NCBI RefSeq assembly: GCF_000764305.2
Contig: NW_025943634.1
Coordinates: forward strand, 124,001-188,000
Length of the DNA stretch: 64,000 nucleotides
Origin: Hyalella azteca
Lineage: Eukaryota; Arthropoda; Malacostraca; Amphipoda; Hyalellidae
Direction: 5' to 3'
Position 1 is the first letter of the stretch. Each line of letters opens with the position of its first letter. A model generated the notes under the pieces. The model was not told the DNA's origin and did not search any database. It worked only from the letters and a program-made list of their open reading frames with translations. This document shows positions 1 to 12,500 of the stretch, piece after piece. Made by a program: the position numbers and the translations under genes.

Positions 1-3000
1 ACGCCTGAAATTTCAAAATAATCGAGCGATATCAATTCTTATTTCACGCAAGAATATTCTTGATAAAATATTTCGAATCAAACAGCTGTCAAATATGGTG
101 TAATGTTCACATTATGAAACTTCGATGTTTATTAAACATTTTACCGTAGCCTTTATTCTGAGCTTAACCATCGTTCGTTACGAATAAACGGAGTTTGTTT
201 CAGTGGCTGTTTATTTGAATGTAGCAGCATGTTCAAATAAAATTGTTGATGGAACCATCTAATCATCACGGTGGTAGCACTAACTTCTGTCATTTGATGA
301 AATTAATACTTGCAATACTTCAGTTAAATCTTTTAAAATTACTTTAGAGGCTAGCCCTCTCCTATAGCTCAACGGTAGAGGCTCTGCTTCGCGTGTGGGA
401 GACCGGAGTTCGAATCCTGCAGGCAGGGAGCTTCTTCAACTCGATTTCTCACGAGGTATGTGTATGGTACTCTGAAAATTTGTTCCCGCTACATGTCTGA
501 CATTGTTACTTGTACTATCATGGTAGATCTATGTACGCAGCCCTTACAAAGCTGATTGTGTGAAACTATGTCAGTAAATACTTAAGCATTGGACTAGAAT
601 CTAAATTAAAAATTTTTTACGACTTCATTTTAAAAAGTGGCCATCGGTGGCTCGTAAATGTGCCACTGGTGCCAATGGGTAGTTATTTGCGGAAGAAGAG
701 CTTTACGGGTAGGGGGGCCATAGGCAGGTTATAAGTGTGGTAAATGTGGTGCACGCCACCCTTAATTCACTAAATAAATCATAGCTGCTCCACCTATGGC
801 GTCCGCCTATAGCCATCTTAAAAACATAGGTGCTCCACTCTTAATTTTTATTTGGGTATACCTTCAATGGGAGCAGGGAGAGCACTCAATGGCAGTGCCT
901 GCATCTCTATTCCATTTTCTCCAAGCATACTGGCTTCGTTTATCATCATCTATTATGCCTATAAACCAAGATCGCGCTATGCTTTTTAATAGGAATGAAA
1001 AACAAAAAATACCCTGCACAGTTGGTAGATGAAGGCTAACGATAATTTAATGAATTAAAACTCGTACAATGACTCGGAATGTCATTGTATTCAGATAATC
1101 AGAATCATTTGATGAGAACTACGATCATTACCATTGTTCTACAAAAAAATAAATGAAAATAAGCCTTTAAATGAATGGCATTCCATCGCCATTTCTGCGG
1201 CCAGCCGCGAATTTAAAGTACCGTGTGGTCGCCATACAGGTAACGGCAGGGAAAAAAACTCAAAATAACACCGGTGCACTAGAGAACCCACCGGTCCACA
1301 AAAGAGTCGATATCAGATGAGGTAGAAGCCAAATAAGGGCCTCCAGTGCAACGATAATTTGGGCGATACCTTGCAAGTCCCGAGGTTAACGCCAGATAGC
1401 TAAGCTAGCTGGCCGTCCAAGCCAGCGATCTGAACGGTGACAGCAATTGTTAACACAATAACCAATGCAGCTCGGCGTCAAATGGCAAAAATTAAGTGCC
1501 AACTTCAAAGGCGGTCATACAAGAAGATCTCGCATCTTACTTGATATATTGCGGTTTAGTAATAAAAACGAAAAAATTTGTAATTCAAAGACAAAAAGAG
1601 CTTATCAAACGCGGGTCATCTCCCTGGCTGTCATAAAATCCAGAACAAAGGTTTTTTTTCGAGCTAAGAGGAGGCCGCTCTTGAAATCAAAGCTTACAAC
1701 GACGGACTGCGACTGTCAATAATATTATCACACTTTTGATCACACAAGTCAATAACCTAAAAAAATCAGCTTAATAAAAATAATAATAATAAAATCATAT
1801 GAAGAAACACCGTGCATGTGGAGTTTCACGCATCATACGTTGAGTAAATATATACTGTCGACAGAATTATTCAAGCCATAGAAAAACCAGCATATGCCTT
1901 CATAGACACAATAAATGTAGAGAATTCTGCGGTAAAAGATATGGCATCCAGTTAGCTTTGGTTACGAAAATAAACTACTAAAGGGACTAGACCGACCAGC
2001 AACATTTTTTCCAACGGTTAAACAAGAACTGGTTTAATGGCTCACTGCCGCTGCTAATAAGACAACAGTCGGCATGCAGTCACTTCACTAGCGAAACTAA
2101 TATATGATATACGAGTGACTCGAATTTTTCAATAATTGATTCAATAGCCAAAACTTCTAATAACACGTGCCGGATGAAAGTACGTCAAGTATATTTCTTA
2201 AGTTTCAATAATACGAGCAAGCATCATATTAAAGATAAAACATGAATTAGGTTCCGACTCCAGAGATGCAACAAAACCTTGCTAGGACTGGTTGAGTTTC
2301 AAAGTAATCGAAACAACTTTATTTGTTCTTACAAAGTTCGCTTAATTGTCGAATAATAGTCCAGCCTTTCAAATAAAATAATAGCCTTTCGATGCAAGTC
2401 GAATTCAGACATCCACTAATCAAGTAATTTAATCCGACTGAGGCCACAAACCAAAAAATATTGTCGTCATGGCAACCGTGGTCACACTATATGGCATGTT
2501 TCGGCGACGTGTGGTAGCGGGATCATGAGAGGGGACAGAGTGCGGGTGCCTGCATAGCCACGCTAATGAGACTACCAATTATAGTGACCAGCCTAAGCTC
2601 ATCCCTTGTACGGAACTATCATGAAAAACAAAAATGATCAAGAATGTAATCAATGTGCATTGCAGCATCTGTGCTGACTCGTCACATGTACGCGCACTTG
2701 TTTAGAAATCCGGGTTCTAAAAATTAATTCAGCTTGAATTAGAATCAACTGAATAAATTGAGCAAAGGCTTCGGTCGATAATAATCAATTTGAGCAAGCT
2801 GGGTACGTGCCACCGGTGCACAATCTTTTATCAGAGTCCAATAAAGGTTCAGCACACGACTGACATTTCAACACTGCCTATAGGACTCTAATTGATAGAG
2901 GAGTACACATTGGAAACTTCTGATGTATAAGCAAAAGTTTAGATTATTAGCCATCGAACCTGACATTCAAGCCAAGTGACAGTAATGAAGCCCGCGACAA

Positions 3001-5844
3001 ATGTCAAAGGCTGAACTAAAGGCATCTGGTCAGACTTAAAATATTTAATTTATTCGTGAAGAAACTGAAGTGTATGTTCCGTCAGAACAGCATCATAATA
3101 CAGTGAGGAAGAACCATTACCACCGTCGAATGCTTCAGGCAGATAATTTTCGGAAATAGTACCAAATGAAATCTTAGATCGTCCATAAGTCTCAAGTTGA
3201 CGGTCAGTCATGGCTGTGTAAGCGGAGAAGGCTGAACAGACCGACAGTAAACGGTTTGTCCTCAAGCACATGACTGGGTATTAGAAATTCCAAAGATAGA
3301 CAGGCTTACCAGGTCTGACGGAAAAGAGGTTCAAGAATGTACCAGCCAACCGAGGAGAAACTTTCATTCAAGAACCAAACGCGATATAACGTAGCGAATT
3401 CCGGGCGCAAAATTCTTTAAAATTATTGCAAGAACAAAAGATACTCCTGGAATTATACCGGAATCGACAGAAAATCCAATGAAAGACGTTAAAATTGTAG
3501 TTTGAGCTATAATAAATTAGCGGCGAACAACTAAAATATAAACTTTAATTGAAGACATGAAGTAATACTAGTAACATAAGCATTTTTTAGTATCAACATA
3601 ACTAAAAGAGCTCCGCGATAGCAGGAAGAATGCAAAAGGCAGAAAAAGTCAATAGGCCTGACGATAATGATGCGGGAGTCGCCGGCATCTGGCAGCTGAA
3701 GTGACACTCGAGCCTCTCTCTCGGACACACAACCGTCCCCCCCGGTGCTTCATCACTTCGTCCTTGGTGCGTGACTGCTTCAATTCAAATGATATCTTTA
3801 GAAAATGTCAAAGCGAAAAAGTCCAAAAATCAAGCATAAAAAAGTGTTTTTGAACATAATATTTCAGAATTTATTGCGGAACAACGACCTAAAGTTCAAT
3901 CTAGACCGCATTTTTGTACTTATTTTCCTTAGGTGGCATCAACTGCAAAACTGGTTAGTTATAATTTGAGAAAAGGTGCACTTACTCTGAGCGTTTTCAA
4001 CAGAAATTGTCCTAGTTATTACAATTATAGGAGATACATGGAAAACTGCTATTAAAAATGTGCATTTCAATACTGATAAGTACAGAGTCAAGAGGGCATG
4101 CACCAAGTACAAACGAGCTCACGTTGGAAAAGGCGCAATTCTTCTTCTTTTGCGTGTTTATAATGCAACTAACGAATTGGTAAGAAATATGGTATGTATC
4201 GAACTATAAGGCTTCAAATTTCACAATATTCATACTCCAGTGGTTGAGAAAAATAATATTTTCAAGACCTTTCTGACTTCAATATGAATTTCGCATGAAA
4301 GCAAATTAACTGCTTTCGTCATCTAAGAAGTATAATGACAAGTCGCAAGTAGAATCAAGGAATCTAGTTTCCAATGGCGTAATTAGTGCGATAAATAACG
4401 ATTTATGGTTATATACTCCTTCATGGGTTCGTGAAACTACCTCTAACACAATTCAGTAACTTGCGTGACTGACAATCAAGCATGAACAACCCATAAACTT
4501 AAGCAGAACGAGCATGAAACGTCGAAAATTTTAGTCATCTTCCAAGCGGTCAACCGCAGGACCAAGCAATGCCCACAGACTATTCATCTGTAATTTTCAC
4601 GAGCATACGATGACCTCTTGTGAGCTAGCAGCTGTGCGACGCGCTCATGCGTTCAACGGAAGCCATGCACGAAATTGCAGAATAGTGAACGCTTCACAAA
4701 ATTGATTTTTTATAAATTTTACTTTTACATTCTAATTCGACGTGAATAAAGTAATTGTTAAGGGCATGCAGAAGCAAATGTAAAAAACCCTTTAGAAAGG
4801 TAGCAACGCTGTCGGGTTTTCTATTTCAAGAGCGAATTGACATTACAATATTGTATAGAAACAGATAACTTCAACATTAGTTCCCAGGTGTTTTAGAATT
4901 TCCTTTCTCAGATCTCTTTGGGTCATAAATTGCTAGAGAAAATCCGCCAGCTAAGCGTCACGATGCAATATCGTGACCATCAGGGCATAGGAATTAATAC
5001 GGATAGAAACTTACTCGAGGATCAATAGGCGACGAGGGATTTCATGGGTACGAATTCAATGAAAAAGACGACTTCTGTCACGCACGGTCGATGACGTACA
5101 GCATCAAAGAATCGTAAAATTTTGACCCAAGCTTTAGATGGCGATGCAATTAATGGCTTCTGCACTCATGCGTAAGTTTATAATATCCAATTTAATTTCC
5201 GAGAGCCAGAATAAATTTTATTTTCAAACATTAGAGCAATAATAAACAAGTTTATAATTGCTACAGGAAACTCTCCTTATTTACAAGATATATCATAATT
5301 TGAGTGAAAAAAGTTTCAGATTCATCCGAGAGATTCAAACATTACTCAGCACAAACGACAGAAAAGAAATTGTTTTTTTCACCGACTATCGTCAGATAAC
5401 ACAAAGTCAAAAGCTTGGGTTTCGTTCGCCGAAAAGCGAGAGTGCGTCTGCACCTTTTTTAGTCCGAGATGCTAATAACGTATGAGCAGTCACACGAGGC
5501 ACTCACACGCTGCTTCAGTTACACAACGCCAGAAAATATTAAGAATAGCACCAAAGATGCCTATAAATCACAACAAAAGTAAATCATAAATAATGAATTG
5601 TTAATAAAAAGCATGTTCTGGTCTGCAATCAAACCTGAATAAATATATCACAACATACATGGCGCGAGTGATGAAAATTGACATCGCTGCTCTCACTTAT
5701 CAGCGAGTGGCTCAACATTCAGCACGAAGCACCTTGATCTTGAACATTACTCAAGGCTGGAGATATTGTAACCCGAAATTTTGGAAAGCTAAAGAAAACA
5801 ATATTCGGTGAATCATCATTTTTAGAGTCGGAAGCAAAACCTAC
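1..5844. other. Intron (3' of exon B), non-coding
   Basis: AT-rich sequence downstream of exon B on the minus strand. Apart from the tRNA-like element at 358-428 I see no coding exon, long repeat or clear regulatory site. Short (AAT)n tracts occur near 1787. Open frames here (the longest about 85 codons) have random composition. A somewhat GC-richer patch at 2465-2575 has no identifiable content. Confidence 0.6.
358..428 (+). other. tRNA-like sequence (tRNA pseudogene or head of a tRNA-derived SINE)
   Basis: Contains a good A box (TAGCTCAACGG, 365-375) and B box (AGTTCGAATCC, 407-417) at normal tRNA spacing. From the D-arm to the anticodon region it aligns without gaps to typical eukaryotic tRNA-Ala, placing CGC (390-392) in the anticodon position. 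The anticodon stem needs three G-U pairs, the T-stem has only one Watson-Crick and one wobble pair, and the acceptor strands do not pair. A functional tRNA is therefore unlikely. A decayed tRNA or a SINE with intact pol III promoter boxes fits better. No TTTT terminator follows closely. Confidence 0.5.
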
Positions 5845-5850
5845 CTGAGG
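5839..5850 (-). other. Splice donor of exon B
   Basis: Minus strand CCTCAG|GTAGGT. The intron begins at 5844. Reading through the donor gives only a few more codons of unrelated composition (GRFCFRL) before a stop, which supports splicing here. Confidence 0.78.
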
Positions 5851-6276
5851 AAGGGCTGCAGGGCGACGGAGGCGGATTGCTGCTGTTGGTGCTCACGGCG
5901 TCTTCAGAGCTGCTGACAGAGGAGCTAAAGGAAGCCCTCTGGTCTGTGTAAACTCCTGAAGAAGAAGTCGAGGATGAGTGGAATGAACATCCAGAGTGTC
6001 TGTAGTTATTTCCCGCGCTGCTGCCGCCACTGGTGCTGCTGGTCGGAGTGTCAGGTGTCAGCGAGGGAAGGTTCGATTGAGGAGAAGGTATAATGAGGGT
6101 AGGGGCGGCAGGTCCGTGAGTGGGGGTTAGGGAAGGAGTTGTAGGATCTGAGCTGGAGGAATGGTGCTGCAGGTGAGAAGCGTGCTGCAGGTGGTGGCCA
6201 GGAACTGTTGGAGGTGCTACCTTCTTGATGCCAGCGCCAGGAGGTTTAGCCGCCGTTCTGCCGCTCATAGCGCCAA
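5845..6276 (-). CDS. Exon B: internal Ser/Pro/His-rich coding exon of the same gene
   Basis: 432-bp internal exon. The acceptor has a good pyrimidine tract (TTGCTTGTCTTGCAG|TTGG) and the donor is near-consensus (CCTCAG|GTAGG). It starts with two bases of a split codon and ends with one base of the next, so it is a symmetric phase 1-1 exon whose omission would keep the frame. Exon A ends in the matching phase; joining them makes a Val codon (G+TT). The peptide starts GAMSGRTAAKPPGAG, has a His/Gln stretch (HHLQHASHLQHH), a Pro/Thr/Ser section, and a long Ser-rich section containing STSSSGVYTDQ and SSSVSSSEDAVS. It looks disordered and rich in possible phosphorylation sites. No domain is recognisable. 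No following exon was identified in positions 1-5844. Confidence 0.78.
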
Positions 6277-6296
6277 CTGCAAGACAAGCAATTTTT
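6277..6296 (-). other. Splice acceptor of exon B
   Basis: Minus strand reads a T-rich tract ending GCTTGTCTTGCAG just before exon base 6276. This is a consensus 3' splice site. The upstream reading frame stays open only a short way, and the conserved-looking peptide starts after the AG. Confidence 0.78.
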
Positions 6297-6707
6297 CTGT
6301 TATCACACATGAAACGAAAAAATTGAATTGCTATTTCCTCTACTTACTCTGCTGTAACCTAAATTAATTTATAATAATTTAATTTTTAATTCAACCTTAA
6401 CACAAATAAGATAAGGTGCGCAGTCACAGATTATGACAGATATAACGATTACTTTTATGTCGAGACCTGGATGGTGATATCAGACGCACTAATTTCATTT
6501 ACTTCCCTTTAGGTCCAGTAAACCACCAGACTGATGGCCCGCATCACGGCAAGCCAAGACAAAGTGCGTCAAGGGAAGCCCTATATACGAGAGATGATCA
6601 CGAAACCGCTCAATGGAAATTGACACAACCAACTGTCACGCGATCTCATGGCAGCAATGTATACCTCAGATGCGAATTGGAACCCAACCGGCGGTAATTC
6701 ACAAAGG
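6277..6707. other. Large intron, part adjoining exon B
   Basis: End of the approximately 15.3-kb intron next to the exon B acceptor. Nothing recognisable beyond the acceptor and pyrimidine tract. Confidence 0.6.
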
Positions 6708-6905
6708 GCTCTTGCACCGACAACTCGTATTGCAGCTCTTGCACCGAGAACTCATATTGCAGCTCTTGCACCGAGAACTCATATTGCAGCTCTTGCACCG
6801 AGAACTCATATTGCAGCTCTTGATATTGCAGCTCTTGCACCGAGAACTCGTATTGCAGCTCTTGCACCGAGAACTCACATTGCAGCTCTTGCACCGGGAA
6901 CTCAA
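6708..6905. repeat. 27-bp minisatellite
   Basis: Units of 27 bp (GCTCTTGCACCGAGAACTCA then TATTGCA) start at 6708, 6735, 6762, 6789, 6831, 6858 and 6885. A 15-bp truncated unit sits at 6816-6830. The sequence shows CGTATT/CATATT/CACATT variants. Because 27 is a multiple of three, every frame that lacks a stop in one unit stays open, giving spurious Leu/Gln/His-rich or Cys/Lys/Ser-rich reading frames on both strands. These are not genes. Confidence 0.93.
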
Positions 6906-7396
6906 GATTGAATTCACGAATAAATCGCTTGTCCAAATCAACAGACGATAAATGCGTGTAGAGCACGTAAGGAGTGCAGTTATTCTAGTGTATATAAAGA
7001 TTATTAAAAGGCTGAACAGATGCTGTTTGAATATGCGTTGATTTGAAACACGGTCGATGTGCATTTTGGAGAGCCAGCATGCATACCCGATTTATAAATG
7101 CGAATGGTTATAACTATGAGAGGAGAAGGAAGAAAAATTAGCATTTCGTTTGTTAAGATAACATGACCAGAGAAGGAAATAAATTCGTTACATCGCATGA
7201 GTGTTACTGTGAAATAACCAATCGCAGGAATCGAGTTTACGTTAACTCAGCTTAACAATGAAGTTGGATGTATTTGACCACCGTTGTGAAATATAGAGTA
7301 AATAGATAATGTTTGAAATGTGTCGAATATCAATATCTTTCGGAAAAATATCTAAAAAAATTATCTATGATATATAATGCCTCTCAGATGAATAAA

Positions 7397-7640
7397 TATT
7401 TTGAACGAGCTCCAATGAAAGGCAGAAAAACCAGAGTGAAATTGAAATGAGACACCTCGAGCTCTATAAGACCTAAACATAAGCAGCTAATAAACATATA
7501 TATGAGCCATAAACATATATGAGCCATAAACATAATGAGCTAATAAACATAGCTAAATCTAAACCTTATACAACGGACAACGCATTCTTGATAAATTAAT
7601 AATTTGAACGAGTTCCAATGAAAAGCAGAAAGGAGCACGA
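7397..7640. repeat. Imperfect direct repeat pair, about 200 bp apart
   Basis: The segment TTTGAACGAGCTCCAATGAA near 7400 recurs with one change (GAGTTCC) near 7601, followed in both by AGGCAGAAA or AAGCAGAAA-like sequence. Between them lie short ATAAACAT/GAGCCATAAACAT repeats (7490-7550). This looks like an old local duplication. Confidence 0.55.
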
Positions 7641-10600
7641 GAAAAATTGTACCCGAGACATCGCAAATCGTATAAGCTTTAGAGTTGACAGGAACGCACG
7701 TACATAAACAGTAATAAATAGTTCTGAAAGTCCACATTTTCCGGCAAGGCCGACAGTCGGTGAGACAAGACTAACAGAAAATAGAAATCTTGATGAAGAG
7801 GCTATCTCGAGAGAAACGAGCATCTGCGTAAAATAAAGCAGATAAAATATAGGATGACGAATATTTGGACAATCTTCCTAAGGGCAATGTAGAAGAAATG
7901 AAAATCTAGAGGCAGGATGAAAAAAGATACAAGATCTTAATAACATTCCAAATGAATGAATTGAACGGAATGCAGATAAATACCTATATCAATAATAAAT
8001 AAGCGACAAATGTCCAAGGATAGAAGTAATAATTGTGAAATGTCATAAAAAATCAACATATTTATCCAAATAAAGACTTTTCTTTAAAATTCAATGATCC
8101 GAAGTAGAAAGTATAACAGAATCTTATGGTAGCAGTGAAAATGAGTACAAATTTGAAGGATTCCTGCGCGTTTAGCCAAGCTCATATTTTATTTCATTTT
8201 CAAACCATTTAATAAATATTGTAGCTCAATTTAACAATAATCAATTTAACGCAAAAATCTCTTGTTTCGGATCGCAAAAAGAGCTGTGCTCATTATGTGA
8301 GAAACGTATATAAAGAATTTTGCAAAAGAATAAACTAACAAATAATCATCAAAGAAGAAGGGTCGTTCTCTGTACGTTCCCTAAGACGTTCACATAAAAA
8401 TAGCTTCAAAGAGTCTTTCAGAGTAAAGTAGGCAATTAATCCAGTGTAAAGTCCTCTAAACTTCCTAAAGTACCTACAAAATTCCCATCGTGAGTGCCGC
8501 AAGGCTTAAAGCCATGCAAAATTGTATCACGAATTTGTTGACAAACTTCAGTGGAATGGTCAGAAAAACAAACCAGAATTAAAGGTGAGCATTGACAGCT
8601 CAAAAGCCTCAGTGCATCAAGATGTAAAAGCTAAACGATTAGTCTGCAGTTTCGTTCGTTAATCATTCTCAATATTAAATATACTAGTATTTGCTGCCAA
8701 TGCTGTCGCTGTCTGTGCTGAGGAAGATAACTAGCGATGACAAAGTTATACTGAATCACAAAATTTATCCCTTCCAATTATCAAAATCTCACTCCATTAA
8801 AAATTAATTATTCCGTGCAGGTGGACCAATGGGTCCAATCTTCCCAGAAATGCATACATAATTCATAAATAACAAGGCAAAATTTGGCACTTATATCACG
8901 GCTGAAATATTTCGACATGAGTATTATTATTCTTACAGAAACACTTTCAGGTGACTAGTACATGTGGGGTCTGCAGACGAGGGGAAACTTCTTCACGTGA
9001 CCACCGCAGTCATTGATTAACGCCACGAAAATTCCACAGAGAAGCATTAAATCAAGGGAGCTGATAGCGAGAGCCATTTCTCGTGGTGTTTTAGCCGAGC
9101 TTCCACCGTGAGTGGAATGTTCGATAAAAGGAGGCAAGTTTATAAATTGGAGGCACTCTATTGCCTTGCTCGCTAATACCGTATGAGAACCGCACCTTCA
9201 CAAACCAAATCATTACTCACAAAATTTACTTCTGTACAAATACATTACCAAAAAATGCCAAAAAACGAGGAGCAATTACAATTTACTTGATTTTGTCAGC
9301 GTTTCAATCAAGATTTATTCTCGTCAAATTAGCTGCTTGCACTTATTTTGGGTTCAAAATTGTTCAACGAAATTCAAATACAAATTGTACCCCTAGAGAA
9401 CGAAGTTACAATAAATCCTGAGAATAAAAAAAATAGGAAAACATGTAATAATATGCAATATTATGCAATTAATTTTAATACTTTCTTACCAATTATTTTA
9501 AAAAGATGCTGAGTGATGAAGGAAGTTTACAATTTCGACAATTAAATGAGAACTGAAATACAAGTACACTACATTAATAAAAAAAAACGAAACGTGATGA
9601 CGTTCAATATAATTTAAAACCTCCAATTAATACTGAAGCGCTGCAAATAACTTTTTTTTTGCCTTCATATGATCAAAGAAAAATGGCTCAACATGGGCGC
9701 AATCAAACATTCTAAATCCAGCAAGTCAGCTTCGCTTTGAATACAACTGATCGACTTGGGTGATGAAATCAGCACAACGATAATCGTAAGCGATTAGGCC
9801 AGGCGGCTGCAGCACCAGCCTCGTCAACACGCCAGCGCAACTCGCCAGCGAAGGCAAACCATGATGAGGTAAGAGAAAAACTGAAGTGATTCTCCTTAAG
9901 AAACACAGAAGAAACAGCTGTAACATCCACAAAAACAAGCCTTTTAGAAAGTAAGAGTGGCCTGCGGTATCCATTTTCAAAGCCGTGTAAATCATAGCAC
10001 TAAAAACAAGAGGACAATACAGTCAATAATCCCAAGGTGGGGCACAAAATTGACCAGATGGTCAGAAAGGCAAAATACGGCCAAAAAATGGCAGCGCGGC
10101 CCCGAGCAAAGCGGCAACCGAATGGTGAAAGGTCATGCGGAGAGAAGCGAACGCCGTCTCACTAGAGAAAGAAACTAACGGCGACGATACAGCGCACTAT
10201 TATGATCAAATTAAAGCTCGCTCAGATAAAGAAGTTGTGAAGCAGTTATACAGGTGCAAGGATATTCATGAGAACAATAATCAGTACCTTTTGAATTTAC
10301 ACAATGGCGTCAAGAAAAAGTGTGCGTTTCGTATAATAAAAAGATTGAGGATCAAGTTTTGGTTTACAAAGATCGAAAGAAATTTTTACATCGCTATTTT
10401 ATTGATAGAACAAGGAAGAATATTAAGTTGAGTGCGTCAGTGCAAACCTTCCGTCAAATCACGCAGCAATAATGAAGATTTTTATGAAAGTACATAAATT
10501 TCATGCATTAGCACTCCACTTCAACAGAAAAATTAAAATTAAATAAGGAGTAATATTCTTACAGTCAACATGAATTTTTCCATCATTTTCAATCAGTTAT

Positions 10601-12269
10601 AGTAGATTTAAAGGCAAAGAATTACAGAGTAGGGGCTGAGGTACAAACCCAAGACGACATTCACTCAGGAGAAATCATGGTAAATATCCATCCACTTAAG
10701 AACAATGCATCTCCTATCTGCCTGCCGATTCTATTTCAGCTCTGAATGGCCATGAACAGCGAGCGGGCAAACTCAAGACAGAAGTGAAATTAGCCGTCGC
10801 AACTTTCTTGCTACTTTTTCGCAATGATCTCCAAAACGAATCAAGATTCTATTTTTGGCTGTAAAAGGAACAGGTGCGGACAGACCAAACAACGTGCATA
10901 CGTCATTGCAAATACTAATGGCACAGAGAAGAAGGGCTTCAGAAGGTGGGTTTCAGACCCCCCGCGTGAAGGTGATAAACTTGTCAGCAGATAACAAGAA
11001 GACTCATTAGCACAAGCGTCGTGCACACACACAAAAAAGTGGGCGATGTCGAGAGATAACTGTTGTTGGAGAGGCCCACTTGCATCACGAAATATCCACA
11101 GCATATAGTAGATATGACATATATATTGATATATTAAACGAAAAAAAAAAAAAGATCTTGTTAGTTGTACAACTAACCGTTCATTTAAAAATTATTCCTC
11201 ACTTCATCACGTCAAAATTATTGAAATGCGCCAAAAAATTCACTGCATCGAACAACTGAAATTTTAACTTTACTCCCAGAACATTCTGACCAGAGGGGAA
11301 GTTCGTTAGCCTATGACAATTGGTAAATTAATTTATTCCTGGCAACGATCTTCAGGCAAGAGATTTGTTACGTCAAGCTGTGTTTTTTTCAGTGGAATTT
11401 ATAGTTTTCAATGACAGCCTCCAGAATTTTGACACATATAGAAGTGATTTCGGTATCTATCTAAGGCAAATTTCAATCATTTAGAACAAAAATAATAAAT
11501 TTAGTGTTCGCCATTTCGATGTAAAACGCGACAATATGGAAAACGTATGGATATAAAACCAACGGTTTACTGGAAGATCTACAATGGCACGACACCATTA
11601 GAACACGAATTAGTCCTACAAAAGCTACCTGCTTCAAAGGCTTAGAATAGCACCAAGACAGGAGGCCCAGGTAGCGTGCACTCACACGTTCCCCATGCCA
11701 CCATACGGACTGATTCCTCTCACACAAAAAATCTTCTCGCAACCACGAAAAAATCCCAGCGCGAGCAAGATTTGGCTGCCAAGAAGGCCTATTTCCAATG
11801 GACGGACATGTAAATTAGTCTCGACAAATGATAACAAACATTCGAACGTAACTTCAAGTCAGCGAAATATCAATAGGAATATATGATGAAGTGTAACTAA
11901 TGATAGAGACAAACATTAACTAAACAACTGAATCGAGTAGCATAGATCAGAGACCTACTTCATAAAAAAATTGTTGCAACTGTTAAGAGTTGCTGGAAAC
12001 TAGTAAAGGGATGGAATCTCAGTTACTTAGTAACATCATAAACTCATTTACTGGCAGCAGAATTTAGAAGACTTTTCAAATTTAGATGACTTTTCAATCA
12101 TAATTTAGATGACTTTCCATCTCACACGCTCGGCGCTGACTCTAATCTCACAGCAGAACCCTCCATCGCGTCTGCCCTTGTCTTGATAGTCGTACCTAAT
12201 TTCACCCTGTTTGTCTATCCTCATTTCATTTGAACCATATCATTTGAACCATGGCTACGCTCGTCAAAC

Positions 12270-12500
12270 TCTCCTACTGCCAGCCACCATTCCACTCTGT
12301 ATGTATCAACCCATCTCACTCTTTGTCGGTCTATAAAATTCAGCGTTTCATTAAGCATACCAAAATTCCAGTGTCTTCTCACGTTCATTGCGTTTACCTT
12401 CACTCCACACTCATTATGGCGACCTCATCTCGTGTACCCCCATTCCACTTTTATTATGTAAACCCGCATCCCACGTTCATCACGTCTACCCTCATTCCAC
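12270..12500. repeat. Degenerate short tandem repeat
   Basis: Loosely repeated ATTCCAC, CTCATT and CGTCTACC words. CGTTCATTGCGTTTACC near 12,384 resembles CGTTCATCACGTCTACC near 12,474. The periodicity is irregular, about 30 bp, and much decayed. No coding signal. Confidence 0.35.

Noticed and set aside
6613..7064. Leu/Gln/His-rich, Ala-rich and Cys-rich frames on both strands
   Set aside because: Artefacts of the 27-bp minisatellite.
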